Assembly: GCA_963676865.2 (NCBI GenBank)
Contig: CAXXSS010000004.1
Coordinates: 62,001 to 126,000 of the forward strand
DNA: 64,000 nt
Direction of reading: 5' to 3'
DNA from: JAAYUD01 sp963676865
Lineage (GTDB): Bacteria; Bacteroidota; Bacteroidia; Bacteroidales; Bacteroidaceae
The notes below the pieces were generated by a model. The model was given only the letters and a program-made list of their open reading frames with translations, had not been told where the DNA came from and did not search any database. Every line of letters starts with the position of its first letter. Positions within the stretch are counted from its first letter, which is position 1. Shown here one piece after another: positions 15,213 to 24,659 of this stretch. The translations under genes and the position numbers were made by a program.

Positions 15213-16397
15213 ATGGATAAGGTAAAGTATTTACAGAATTGGTCTGAGTCTTATAAAAGGGACTTAACAGGAAACATTATGCCTTTCTGGATGCAACATG
15301 GGTTAGATAGAGTTAATGGCGGTGTTTATACTTGTTTAGACCGTGATGGCTCTTTGATGGATTCGACTAAATCTGTTTGGTTTCAAGGACGTTTTGCCTT
15401 CGTATGCTCGTATGCTTACAATAATGTTGAGCACAACGAAGACTGGTTGAGAGCTGCCAAAAGCACTATCGATTTTATCGAAGCTCATTGCTTTGATAAA
15501 GACGAGCACATGTTCTTTTCGGTTACTGCAGAAGGTACCCCTCTCCGTAAGCGTCGTTATGTTTTTTCTGAGACATTTGCAGCTATTGCGATGTCAGAGT
15601 ATGCTTTGGCAACAGGCGATAGCTCTTATGCCGAAAAAGCGTTGAAAGTATTTAAAGATACTCTTCGCTTTCTCAACACACCGGGTTTCCTTGAACCTAA
15701 GTTTACCGAAGCTGTCAAGTTGCAGAGTCACTCTATTGTGATGATCCTGATCAATGTCGGTTCTCGTCTGCGCACTGTGGTTGATGATCCTACTATTACT
15801 CAACAGATAGATGAGTCGATAGAAAAATTGCGTAAGTATTTTATGCATCCGGAGTATAAGGCATTGCTTGAAAGTGTTGGACCGAATGGTGAATTTGTTG
15901 ATACCAATACGACTCGTACTATTAACCCCGGGCATTGTATCGAAACTGCTTGGTTCCTTATGGAAGAATCACGTAATCGCAATTGGGACAAAAAGATGCT
16001 CGATACGGCTCTTACAATATTCAATTGGTCTTGGGACTGGGGCTGGGATAAGCAATATGGGGGTATCATAAACTTCCGCGACTGCAAAAATCTTCCTCCT
16101 CAGGATTATTCGCAGGATATGAAGTTCTGGTGGCCGCAATGTGAAGCCATTATAGCATCGCTCTATGCTTATTTGGCTACCGGTGATGATGAATATCTGT
16201 ATCGTCATAAGGTTATTAGTGAGTGGACGTACGCCCATTTCCCCGATGCCGAGTTTGGCGAATGGTATGGTTATTTGCATCGTGACGGTACCGTAGCACA
16301 GGCTGCTAAAGGAAATCTTTATAAAGGACCTTTCCATGTTCCTCGCATGATGACAAAGTCGTATTCACTTTGCCAGGATATACTGAAGACCTTATAA
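15213..16397 (+). CDS. nanE: N-acylglucosamine 2-epimerase (AGE family)
   Basis: A 394-residue (alpha/alpha)6-barrel enzyme of the AGE/renin-binding-protein family. The family interconverts N-acetylmannosamine and N-acetylglucosamine, the step after the lyase in sialic acid catabolism of Bacteroides (nanLET). Family motifs: WFQGRFAFVCSYAYN (residues about 55-69), SETFAAIAMSEYA (about 121), SHSIVMILINVGSR (about 173), NPGHCIETAWFLMEESR (about 237), KFWWPQCEAIIASLYAYLATGD (split here as KFWWPQCEAI and SLYAYLATGD, about 305) and EWYGYLHRDGT with KGPFHVPRMM near the end, which favours AGE over cellobiose 2-epimerase. It looks intact, but its operon partners are gone: the only upstream signals are a truncated susC promoter and gene remnants. 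It ends at a clear terminator. Confidence 0.87.
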   Translation: MDKVKYLQNWSESYKRDLTGNIMPFWMQHGLDRVNGGVYTCLDRDGSLMDSTKSVWFQGRFAFVCSYAYNNVEHNEDWLRAAKSTIDFIEAHCFDKDEHMFFSVTAEGTPLRKRRYVFSETFAAIAMSEYALATGDSSYAEKALKVFKDTLRFLNTPGFLEPKFTEAVKLQSHSIVMILINVGSRLRTVVDDPTITQQIDESIEKLRKYFMHPEYKALLESVGPNGEFVDTNTTRTINPGHCIETAWFLMEESRNRNWDKKMLDTALTIFNWSWDWGWDKQYGGIINFRDCKNLPPQDYSQDMKFWWPQCEAIIASLYAYLATGDDEYLYRHKVISEWTYAHFPDAEFGEWYGYLHRDGTVAQAAKGNLYKGPFHVPRMMTKSYSLCQDILKTL

Positions 16398-16420
16398 TAT
16401 TTTTATAAATACGATTTGTG

Positions 16421-16454
16421 CGCTGTATCGATTACTTGTCGATACAGCGTTTTT
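16421..16454 (+). terminator. Terminator of nanE
   Basis: CGCTGTATCGA (16421-16431) pairs with TCGATACAGCG (16439-16449), an 11-bp perfect stem with a 7-base loop, followed by TTTTTC. Confidence 0.88.
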
Positions 16455-16553
16455 CTTTATATATGGCAATTGTTCTGCAATGCATCGATTATGTCGGATC
16501 TGTTGATATTTAGAAAAGGATCAGTACGTTTTTCTTTTTATGTCCTTATATAT

Positions 16554-16581
16554 CTTGCGACTCACGGGCGTGAGTCGCAAG
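16554..16581. repeat. Dispersed palindrome, copy A
   Basis: CTTGCGACTCAC, loop GGGC, GTGAGTCGCAAG: a perfect 12-bp inverted repeat. The same 28 bases occur in exact reverse complement at 55513-55540, and the 20-base centre occurs again at 55473-55492. Flanking bases (ATGTCCTTAT on the left, AAAGGAG and TTTCGTCC on the right) are a decayed version of the outer arms seen at the other sites. Confidence 0.85.
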
Positions 16582-16774
16582 GCACATAATAAAGGAGAAA
16601 TTGTTTCGTCCTTTTCGAAGCTAAAAACATTAAAGTGAATAGTGATTCTATATATTTGCTTTTCTTTGATTGCTTGTAGTAAATGCGTCAGAAAATGAAG
16701 CATTTAGTAATAGTTTGGTGATGATGTAAGCAAAATAAAGTAAACAAGAAGATGAGAAAATATAAAATAATTCT

Positions 16775-16782
16775 TACTTTTG
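16775..16782 (+). promoter_or_regulatory. Promoter -7 box of the tricorn-like protease
   Basis: TACTTTTG, a TAnnTTTG match, about 70 bases before the ATG at 16853. Confidence 0.6.
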
Positions 16783-16852
16783 TAAAATATAAATCTGAAA
16801 ATGAATAATAAACCTATTCTTTTGCAACTAAAATTAAAATAAAAAGAAGAGC

Positions 16853-19800
16853 ATGCGGAAATTTCTATTCACATTAGTCGTAATGTGTTTCTTCACATTA
16901 CTTTGCTTTGCACAAGATTCGCCACTTTGGTTGCGTCACTGTGCTATATCGCCCGATGGAGCTGAAATAGCTTTTTGTTATAAGGGTGATATTTATATTA
17001 TTCCTTCTGCGGGCGGGAAGGCTCGGCAACTTACATCCAATCCTGCTTACGATACTGCTCCTGTGTGGAGTCCGGATAGTAAAACGATCGCTTTTGCTTC
17101 CGATCGGTATGGTAGTTTAGATGTTTTCGTTGTCAAGAGTGTAGGCGGTGAACCCCGCCGTTTGACTACATTTACTCGAGGCGAGATTCCGTTGGCTTTT
17201 AAAAACAATACGGAATTGTTATTTACCGCCAACGAAAAGCCTTCGACTGAAAGTATACAATTTCCTTCGGGACAGTTCTCTCAAGTGTATACCATTGATA
17301 TCAATGGCGGTCGTCCTCAAATGGTTACATCCATGCCAATGGAAGATTTATCTATCAGTAAAGATGGTCAGACATGGCTGTTTCAAGATAAAAAAGGATA
17401 CGAAGATACTTTTCGCAAGCATCATACATCGTCTATTACCCGTGATATATGGTCTTATATCCCTGCAACGGGGAAATATCAGAAGCTGACGTCGTTTAAG
17501 GGCGAAGATCGCACCCCTGCATGGTGTCCGGATCAACAATCGTTCTATTATTTGAGCGAACAAAACGGTTCGTTTAATGTATATAAACGAGGATTGAACG
17601 ATGAAAATGCCGTTCAGCTGACTCATTTCAGTACCAATCCGGTGCGCTATTTGAGTGCAAGTTCAGATGGACTGATGTGTTTTAGTTACGATGGCGAACT
17701 CTACACGATGCGCGAAGGAGCACAACCTCAAAAGTTAAATGTGCAGATTGTTGCCGATAATGATGAAAAATATGTAATCAAACAAATAAAGTCCTCTGGA
17801 GCCACCGATATGGCTGTTTCTCCAACAGGTAAGGAAGTTGCTTTTATACTTAGAGGTGATGTTTATGTCTCGTCGGTAGACTACAAAACCACCAAACAAA
17901 TAACAGACACTCCATATCAAGAGCGTAATATCGATTTTTCTCCCGATGGACGCAGTCTTGTATATTCTTCCGAGGTTGATGGATTGTGGCAGGTCTATCA
18001 GGCTAGTATCGTCAACAAAGAAGAAAAACAATTTTGTTATGCCACGCAGTTGAAGAAAGAAAATCTGACTAATTCGGATAAAACATCTTTTCAACCATTG
18101 TATAGTCCCGACGGTAAGGAAGTTGCGTTCTTGGAAAACCGTGCAACCATTCGTGTGGTAAATTTGAAGACTAAGGAAGTACGTACGGTGATGGATGGTA
18201 AGTACGAATATTCTTATTCCGATGGTGATCAGTCGTATGTGTGGAGTCCCGACAGCCGTTGGATTCTGACCGATTATATCGGTATAGGAGGATGGAACAA
18301 TAAGGATATTGCTTTAGTGAAAGCCGATGGCAGTGGCGAAATACACGATTTGACAGAAAGCGGTTATTCTGATGTAAGTCCTAAATGGGTGTTGGGTGGC
18401 AAAGCTATGATCTGGCAGAGCGATCGTGCGGGCTACCGTAGTCATGGAAGTTGGGGATCTGAAAGCGATGAATACATCATGTTCTTTGATGTCGATGCTT
18501 ACGATCGTTTTATGATGAATAAGGAAGACTTGGCACTACTCGAAGAGCAGGAGAAAGCGGACAAAGATAAGAAAGAAAAAGAGGCGTCGGCCAAAAAGGG
18601 TGACAAGAAAAAGAAAGATGATAAAGACAAGAAGGAAGATAAAGAAGCTGTGAAACCTCTTGTGTTTGATTTAGAAAATTGTAAAGATCGTATCGTACGA
18701 CTAACGGGCAATTCTTCTTTCCTTGGTGATGCTGTGTTGACACCCAAAGGCGATAAACTCTATTACATCACTTCTTTTGAAGATGATGGCGATCTTTGGA
18801 TGCACGATCTGAAAGAAGACGAGACAAAAATTGTTCAAAAAGGAGTTGGCTACGGACAGCTGTTGACAGATAAAGATGGAAAGAATATCTTTATGATGGG
18901 CAAGGGCAGTATGAAGAAAATAGATATTGACGGTAATAAAGTAAAGAACATCGAATTTGAGGCGTTTTTCAATTATCGTCCTATCCAAGAACGTACGTAT
19001 ATATTCAATCATATCTGGAAACAGGTGAAAGAAAAGTTCTACGATCCTACCATTCGCGGAATCGATTGGGACGGATATCATAAGTCTTATGCCCGTTTCT
19101 TGCCCTATATCAACAATAATTACGACTTCCAAGATATGTTGAGTGAATTTCTTGGCGAACTGAATGGCTCGCATACCGGTGCCCGTTATTATGCTCCGGG
19201 AGCTGCATTGAGTGATGCTTCGCTTGGAATGTTCTATGATGACACTCATACTGGAGACGGATTGAAGGTGAAGGAAGTCATTCCGAAAAGTCCGTTGACA
19301 CTGAAGAAGAATGATGTGAAGGCAGGATGTATCCTTATGAAAATAGATGGTATGCCTATTTTGAAAGGGGTGGATTATTATTCGTTACTCGAAGGCAAAA
19401 CGGGTAAGAAAGTCTTGCTGTCGTTCTACAACCCTGAAGGTGGGAAAAACTTTGATGTTACGATAAAGGCTATCAGCTTGGGCGCAGAGAATGAATTGCT
19501 CTACCAGCGCTGGGTAGAACGCAATCGTAAGATGGTTGATGAACTCTCTGGAGGCAAATTGGGATATATTCATATCAAAGCGATGGATAGTTCTAGCTTC
19601 AGAACGTTGTATAGCGAGTTGCTTGGCAAATATCGTAATAAAGAAGCGATTATAATAGATACTCGCCACAATGGAGGCGGTTGGTTGCATGATGATGTAT
19701 GTACTTTGTTGAGTGGCAAAGAGTATACTCGCTATACTCCTCGCGGCCAGTATATAGGTAGCGACCCTTATAATAAATGGACTAAGCCCTCTTGTATGTT

Positions 19801-20110
19801 GATATGCGAAGATAATTATAGTAACGCTCATGGTACACCGTGGCTCTATAAAGAACTGAAGATAGGAAAACTGATTGGTGCACCAGTTCCAGGCACTATG
19901 ACAGCTGTATGGTGGGAATCGCAAATAGATCCTACTATGGTATTCGGTATTCCCGAAGTCGGTTCATTGGATAATCGGGGACATTATTTGGAGAATCAAG
20001 AATTAGAACCCGATATTTTGGTATACGACGATCCAGCTGATTTCCAAAAGGGAAAGGATGCACAGATTGAAGCAGCTGTAAAAGAAATGCTTCGAGAAAT
20101 ATCGAAATAA
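16853..20110 (+). CDS. Tricorn-like S41 family protease
   Basis: A 1085-residue secreted protease homologous to archaeal tricorn, which trims peptides. A signal peptide (MRKFLFTLVVMCFFTLLCFA) places it in the periplasm. Beta-propeller blades run to about residue 540 (FSPDGRSLVYSSEVDG, WSPDSKTIAFASDRYG). A highly charged Lys/Glu/Asp linker follows near 565-605, as is usual in Bacteroides homologues. The C1 helical part contains the catalytic-His motif NGSHTGAR (His774); a PDZ domain lies at about 786-876 (GDGLKVKEVIPKSPL); and the S41 core (about 885-1085) has IIIDTRHNGGGW (oxyanion region) and EDNYSNAHG (Ser990 the likely nucleophile). Tricorn itself has SGSDG at this site, so the exact nucleophile deserves checking. 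It stands alone with its own promoter and terminator. Confidence 0.9.
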   Translation: MRKFLFTLVVMCFFTLLCFAQDSPLWLRHCAISPDGAEIAFCYKGDIYIIPSAGGKARQLTSNPAYDTAPVWSPDSKTIAFASDRYGSLDVFVVKSVGGEPRRLTTFTRGEIPLAFKNNTELLFTANEKPSTESIQFPSGQFSQVYTIDINGGRPQMVTSMPMEDLSISKDGQTWLFQDKKGYEDTFRKHHTSSITRDIWSYIPATGKYQKLTSFKGEDRTPAWCPDQQSFYYLSEQNGSFNVYKRGLNDENAVQLTHFSTNPVRYLSASSDGLMCFSYDGELYTMREGAQPQKLNVQIVADNDEKYVIKQIKSSGATDMAVSPTGKEVAFILRGDVYVSSVDYKTTKQITDTPYQERNIDFSPDGRSLVYSSEVDGLWQVYQASIVNKEEKQFCYATQLKKENLTNSDKTSFQPLYSPDGKEVAFLENRATIRVVNLKTKEVRTVMDGKYEYSYSDGDQSYVWSPDSRWILTDYIGIGGWNNKDIALVKADGSGEIHDLTESGYSDVSPKWVLGGKAMIWQSDRAGYRSHGSWGSESDEYIMFFDVDAYDRFMMNKEDLALLEEQEKADKDKKEKEASAKKGDKKKKDDKDKKEDKEAVKPLVFDLENCKDRIVRLTGNSSFLGDAVLTPKGDKLYYITSFEDDGDLWMHDLKEDETKIVQKGVGYGQLLTDKDGKNIFMMGKGSMKKIDIDGNKVKNIEFEAFFNYRPIQERTYIFNHIWKQVKEKFYDPTIRGIDWDGYHKSYARFLPYINNNYDFQDMLSEFLGELNGSHTGARYYAPGAALSDASLGMFYDDTHTGDGLKVKEVIPKSPLTLKKNDVKAGCILMKIDGMPILKGVDYYSLLEGKTGKKVLLSFYNPEGGKNFDVTIKAISLGAENELLYQRWVERNRKMVDELSGGKLGYIHIKAMDSSSFRTLYSELLGKYRNKEAIIIDTRHNGGGWLHDDVCTLLSGKEYTRYTPRGQYIGSDPYNKWTKPSCMLICEDNYSNAHGTPWLYKELKIGKLIGAPVPGTMTAVWWESQIDPTMVFGIPEVGSLDNRGHYLENQELEPDILVYDDPADFQKGKDAQIEAAVKEMLREISK

Positions 20111-20129
20111 CGTAAAATAAAAACCTATT

Positions 20130-20170
20130 ATCCCTGTGGAGACAGACTTGTCTTGCACAGGGATTTTTTT
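20130..20170 (+). terminator. Terminator after the tricorn-like protease
   Basis: ATCCCTGTG (20130-20138) pairs with CACAGGGAT (20156-20164), with a nested AGACA/TGTCT pairing in the loop and a run of Ts after the stem. Confidence 0.88.
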
Positions 20171-20283
20171 ATAAATGAATATCGCCTATCTTTTTATTGG
20201 GATGAATTTGGACTGTAAGATTTGAATGTAAAAGTGGAGTTTTAAAAAGTGGACTATTATAATGCTTAATGGAACAAAAATAC

Positions 20284-20291
20284 TATCTTTG
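20284..20291 (+). promoter_or_regulatory. Promoter -7 box of the esterase gene
   Basis: TATCTTTG, exact match. It lies inside the longest possible reading frame, so translation must begin downstream, at ATG 20311 or one of the next ATGs. Confidence 0.65.
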
Positions 20292-20310
20292 TAGCATTCT
20301 ATTACTACAA

Positions 20311-22038
20311 ATGAAGAATATGATGATAAAAAATGTCGTGCGATTTGTTTCTAAAGTTACTTTGTGCTGTTTGTGTCTTTTCTTGTTTATAGAGAATGTA
20401 TCCGCACAAAATTTATTACCTCTTGATTGGAATATAGCATTTAATAGTAATGCTTGTTTGTCTGCTCGTGGAGCTAAAACCCATTCGTCAATATGTACTT
20501 TGCTTTCATGGGAACGCCAAGGGTATTTCGAAGGAGATGGTGATTGTACTCTTTCTGCGACATTTAATATAAAAGAGCTTCAGAAATCATATCTCTTGCT
20601 TATACGTATGCAATGTGAAGTTCGAGATGTTAAGATTAATGGTCATTCTGTTGCCCAAAACATTAAAAATACTTTTTGGAGTAATCGGGATGCATATTCT
20701 ACTATTCGTCTACCTAAAGGTCTATTGAGAAAAGGAGAGAATAAAATAGTAATAGATTGTTCATCTTTAGGTTATACGGGTGGAGTCAGCCATACGATGC
20801 TGGTATTGAAACCGCTGAATGGCAAAACTACGGAAAACATCCGTCTCTCTTTACCTACAGCCAATCATGTTTGCCTAGGTAACAACAGAGTGGTAACTAT
20901 ACATTATCAGACAGCTCGTCAGGCTACAGTAAGATTCCGAGTAGAAAACGACTTTCATCAATCTTATTTGGATAGCATCATAACTGTCTCACCTCGTGAT
21001 TCAATCATTAATATTGATTTGAACGAACTATGCAGCACTCCCGGATTCTATCAAATGACAGCTGTAATGCATGGTGCCGGTTATTCGGGCAATGCTCAAT
21101 GGATGGCTGTGAAACCCGAAGAAGTGGCTTGCGACAATCGCACGGCTATCGGTTTCGAAGATTATTGGGCGAAAGCAAAAGCTGAGTTAGCTGCTATAAA
21201 ACCTGATTTTAAGCTGCATCGGATAGATTCACTCTGTCAGAAAAGCAAGCGTGACGTCTATATCGTGGAGATGCAATCGTTGGGCAATCTCACTGTTCGG
21301 GGCTATTATTTTGTTCCTCGTACTGCGGGCAAACATCATGCGGTACTTCAGGTTCCCGGTTACGGTTCTGGATTTGAAAACCTCGAAGGCTTTTTAAAAG
21401 ACGATACCGATAGGGCAGAGCTGGCTCTCTGTGTACGCGGGCATGGCATCAGTGCCGATGTTTTCAATCCCGGTTTTGGCGTCCCAGGGGTATGGGGATA
21501 TAAGTTGTGCAACAGTGATAGTGTAGCCTATCGGGGTATCTATATGGACTGTGTTCGAGCTATAGACTTTCTTTGTAGCCGTCCCGAAGTGGATGCTCAT
21601 CGTATAGGAGTGAAAGGTGGCAGCCAAGGTGGAGGACTTACATTGGCTACGGCAGCATTGTGCTCTGATAGGATAGCGGCTTGTGCCTATTTCGAACCAT
21701 TCCCGTGCGATATGCGTCATCAAATACAAGTCCGTACCATTTGTCAGAGTGAACTGAAACGGAATTTGGCCTATTATGGCAATCCCTGTTCTTATCTTGA
21801 AGTGCTTTGCGTACAAGATTTGATAGATACTCGTTCGTTTGCATCGAAAATAAAATGTCCGGTATTTTATACCCCTGCATTATTTGATGATGACTGTCCG
21901 ATAGAGGGTGGATTTGCGGCATACAACTTGATAACTTCCCCTAAAGAATACAAAGCATTTCCAAACGAAGGGCACGTGGAAGGTTTTACACATGAAGCAA
22001 TGATAATGGGTTGGCTTGATAAGAAGCTGTCGGAATAA
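20311..22038 (+). CDS. Secreted acetyl-xylan-esterase (AXE1)-type hydrolase
   Basis: An alpha/beta hydrolase of the AXE1/cephalosporin-C deacetylase group, which removes acetyl groups from sugars. From ATG 20311 it is 575 residues; a start further upstream would precede the promoter. A signal peptide ends near VSAQN (about residue 33). Residues about 35-180 resemble a galactose-binding-like jelly roll (LLIRMQCEVRDVKINGHSV, GENKIVIDCSSLGY). The catalytic half begins near 275 (FEDYWAKAKAELAAIKPDF), with VPGYGSGFE as the oxyanion region, the nucleophile elbow GGSQGGG (Ser438), and late Asp and His in ALFDDDCP and NEGHVEGFT. The substrate is probably an acetylated glycan, but no other glycan genes are adjacent. 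It is not linked to the tricorn gene, since a terminator lies between. Confidence 0.85.
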   Translation: MKNMMIKNVVRFVSKVTLCCLCLFLFIENVSAQNLLPLDWNIAFNSNACLSARGAKTHSSICTLLSWERQGYFEGDGDCTLSATFNIKELQKSYLLLIRMQCEVRDVKINGHSVAQNIKNTFWSNRDAYSTIRLPKGLLRKGENKIVIDCSSLGYTGGVSHTMLVLKPLNGKTTENIRLSLPTANHVCLGNNRVVTIHYQTARQATVRFRVENDFHQSYLDSIITVSPRDSIINIDLNELCSTPGFYQMTAVMHGAGYSGNAQWMAVKPEEVACDNRTAIGFEDYWAKAKAELAAIKPDFKLHRIDSLCQKSKRDVYIVEMQSLGNLTVRGYYFVPRTAGKHHAVLQVPGYGSGFENLEGFLKDDTDRAELALCVRGHGISADVFNPGFGVPGVWGYKLCNSDSVAYRGIYMDCVRAIDFLCSRPEVDAHRIGVKGGSQGGGLTLATAALCSDRIAACAYFEPFPCDMRHQIQVRTICQSELKRNLAYYGNPCSYLEVLCVQDLIDTRSFASKIKCPVFYTPALFDDDCPIEGGFAAYNLITSPKEYKAFPNEGHVEGFTHEAMIMGWLDKKLSE

Positions 22039-22180
22039 GAAGCCTGCCTATATGATGCTTCAATCATCTTTTATGAATTTATGATCCTCTTTATGATTTG
22101 AATAAAAAAGTCCTTTTTGTATTTTGTCATCGATATGAAGTCGTTCATCAAAAGAATTTTATTTGTTTTGATGTCTGTTA

Positions 22181-22188
22181 TAGCTTTG
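22181..22188 (+). promoter_or_regulatory. Promoter -7 box of the receptor/two-component operon
   Basis: TAGCTTTG, an exact TAnnTTTG match, 22 bases before the receptor ATG, implying a short leader of about 15 bases. Confidence 0.65.
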
Positions 22189-22209
22189 CATTGACAAAAT
22201 ATAAATATC

Positions 22210-24639
22210 ATGTATGGACTTTTTTATCGTTTAGCTGTAATAGGAGTGTTTGCCGGTTCGTTTATACAAAGTATTCAGACGGATGGCAAGGTCGTCGGTC
22301 AAGTTACAACAGAAAATCAATCTTCTCTGGAAGGAGCACAAATCGTGTTGAAATCGTGTAAAGATTCTCTGGTTGTAAAGACTGCAATAAGTAATAAGGA
22401 TGGTCGATTTGTATTGAAACATCTTTTTTCTGGTCGTTATATCATTCAAGTTTCCATGGTTGGTTATCAAAAGGAGGCTAGAACTGTCTTTTTTAATGGT
22501 GAGGGCTCATTGTTAATAGATCCTTTTCGTTTAAAAATAGAAATTCAGCAATTGGGAGACATTGTTGTGACTGCAAGAAGAACACCTGTTGAAGTTTCCG
22601 CAGATAAAACCGTTATTAACTTGTCTACATTTAATTTAGGATCGGGAGGAAATGTATTTACCGTTATGCAAAATCTACCGGGCGTTCGTATAAGCAATGA
22701 CGGAACGGTCTCATTGAATGGAAAGGGGCAAGCCAAGATTATGATAAACGGCAAGCTATCTTATATAGAAGGAATGGAATTGATGAGCTTTCTTAAATCT
22801 ACTCCGGCTTCTTCGCTTGATAAAATAGAGTTAATTACTGATCCTTCTGTCAAATACGATGCTAGTGGAAATTCTGGCATCATTAATATCAAAACAAAAC
22901 ATGATAGACCTATGGGGTCAAGTATGACATTTTATTCGGATTATGAACAAGGGAAAAACGGAAGAATCAACAATAATGTTTCGGTTAGTAAGCGATGCGG
23001 ATCATTTAATTTCCACTCTATGTGTGGCTATTATTTCGGAAAAGATTTCAATGAATTGTATATATACAGGATGTTCAATGATAATAATACTGCTTTTGGG
23101 CAAAATTCACATAGGTTTAGGACAGACCATAATTTCTATTATAATGCCAATATTAGTTACGATGTTTCTCGGAAAACTGTTTTTGAATGGTATGTTGATG
23201 GATATTCTTCAAAGCGGAGCGAAGATGGCAATATTCATTCTGGGTTTTACTCGTCTAAGGTAGATTCTACTCTTTTCTCTTCGACAGACAATTTATATAA
23301 GAGAAGTAATGTTAGAACCGGTTTGAACATGAATTATATGATAGATAGCATTGGAAAGAAACTGAATGTCTCTGTAGATTATCTTCATTACTCGTTGAAG
23401 GAGGATCAATTTCATAATGATTTGTTTAATGTAACAGGTAGCTCTCCTTCGCAAGAATCTATTTCGAAAGGATATAAAGACGGAAAAATAAAGATTCTTT
23501 CTCTCCAGTCTGATATCATTTGTCCGTATACAGATAAGTTTAGTCTGGAAGGTGGCATAAAGGCTACATTTGTGAAAGTAGACAATCTTTCTGAATATTA
23601 TAACAAATCGAGCAATGATTGGCTACCGGATAATAGTTTAAGCAGTGCTTTCCGATACAACGAAAGCATTAATGCCGGTTATTTGGATGCTAAGATCTCT
23701 GTTCAAAAAATGAATATTGAAACAGGCTTTCGTGTCGAACATACGGATGTCGTCGAGCATCAATATGACATAGGCGGCAAAGAAGACTATTCTTATCGAA
23801 AGTCTTATATTAATATTTTTCCCAGTCTCTGTCTGCGTTATAATTTGAGTGATATGCATTCGGTTAATTTCATTTATAATCGGCGAATAGACCGTCCTAA
23901 TTATAGAGATTTGAATCCATTTATATATATCTTTGACGCTTATACTTATGAACAAGGAAATGTCTCTTTAAAGCCTCAGTTTAGCAACAATTTTAATGTC
24001 TCTTACATTTTTCGGAAAAACTATTCACTTCATCTCTTTTATAGTACTACTGTAGATGCAATTATAAAATCGTATAAAACAATAGGGGATAGTAAACGAA
24101 TCTATGTGATGCCTATGAATATGTCTGGAAACAAATCTTACGGCGTGAGAGTACAGATAGGCCGTCTAGCTTTGCTTAAACATTTCAATACTAGCATTTA
24201 TTCGGCAGTAGTCAGAAACGATTATAGATGGATTGAAAATAATGTTTTCAAGGAGAATAATCGTACTACGTTCATATTTAATTTGAATAACAGAATTGAT
24301 TTTGGTAAAGATTGGTCGGCTGAATTATCTGGCTTTTACAATTATAAAATGGCTTTTGGACAGATAACTTTAGCTCCTATGTGGAAGATATCAATGGCTA
24401 TCCAAAAAGATTTTCTGCAAAAAAAAGCAACAATCACTCTTTATTCAAATGATCTATTCAATTCGTATGTTACAAAAGCAACGGGAGTATTTTGCGGCAC
24501 ACTAGCAAAAACCCGAGAAAGAGATGTAGACCGCTGTATAATAGGTATATCTTTTGTCTATAGATTGAAAAGAGGTAATGCGACTAAAAATTTTAAGAAT
24601 AAAGAGGATGTTTTTGATTCAAAAAGAGTAAATTTGTAA
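22210..24639 (+). CDS. TonB-receptor-like outer-membrane protein with carboxypeptidase-regulatory domain
   Basis: An 809-residue outer-membrane barrel of the OMP_b-brl_3 type. A short signal (MYGLFYRLAVIGVFAGSFIQS) is followed by a carboxypeptidase-D regulatory-like domain (about 25-110: KVVGQVTTENQSSLEGAQIV, HLFSGRYIIQVSMVGYQKEA). A plug-like region follows at about 118-215 (GDIVVTARRTPVEVSADKTV, PGVRISNDGTVSLNGKGQAK, LITDPSVKYDASGNSGIINI), then barrel strands with the conserved YNRRIDRPNYRDLNPFIY segment near 555. It is not a SusC: no SusD follows and length and plug motifs differ. Its ligand is unknown. A LytS/LytTR pair starts 20 bases downstream and is surely co-transcribed, hinting that signalling and this protein serve one envelope process. 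Confidence 0.85.
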   Translation: MYGLFYRLAVIGVFAGSFIQSIQTDGKVVGQVTTENQSSLEGAQIVLKSCKDSLVVKTAISNKDGRFVLKHLFSGRYIIQVSMVGYQKEARTVFFNGEGSLLIDPFRLKIEIQQLGDIVVTARRTPVEVSADKTVINLSTFNLGSGGNVFTVMQNLPGVRISNDGTVSLNGKGQAKIMINGKLSYIEGMELMSFLKSTPASSLDKIELITDPSVKYDASGNSGIINIKTKHDRPMGSSMTFYSDYEQGKNGRINNNVSVSKRCGSFNFHSMCGYYFGKDFNELYIYRMFNDNNTAFGQNSHRFRTDHNFYYNANISYDVSRKTVFEWYVDGYSSKRSEDGNIHSGFYSSKVDSTLFSSTDNLYKRSNVRTGLNMNYMIDSIGKKLNVSVDYLHYSLKEDQFHNDLFNVTGSSPSQESISKGYKDGKIKILSLQSDIICPYTDKFSLEGGIKATFVKVDNLSEYYNKSSNDWLPDNSLSSAFRYNESINAGYLDAKISVQKMNIETGFRVEHTDVVEHQYDIGGKEDYSYRKSYINIFPSLCLRYNLSDMHSVNFIYNRRIDRPNYRDLNPFIYIFDAYTYEQGNVSLKPQFSNNFNVSYIFRKNYSLHLFYSTTVDAIIKSYKTIGDSKRIYVMPMNMSGNKSYGVRVQIGRLALLKHFNTSIYSAVVRNDYRWIENNVFKENNRTTFIFNLNNRIDFGKDWSAELSGFYNYKMAFGQITLAPMWKISMAIQKDFLQKKATITLYSNDLFNSYVTKATGVFCGTLAKTRERDVDRCIIGISFVYRLKRGNATKNFKNKEDVFDSKRVNL

Positions 24640-24659
24640 AATAAGTTGAGATTTTTGTT

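Larger units (their letters stand above)
16398..16852. other. Intergenic region with terminator, palindrome and promoter
   Basis: 455 bases without a gene. It holds the nanE terminator (16421-16454), a 28-base palindrome shared with the region at 55.5 kb (16554-16581), and a TACTTTTG promoter box (16775-16782) for the tricorn-like protease. A 60-codon minus-strand frame across the palindrome is not credible. Confidence 0.6.

Noticed and set aside
18701..19249. 182-codon minus-strand frame in the tricorn-like gene
   Set aside because: Antisense shadow with no signal peptide or motif.
22210..24639. SusC assignment for the barrel protein
   Set aside because: No SusD follows, it is only 809 residues and lacks the LKDAAAASIYGARAANG-type plug signature.
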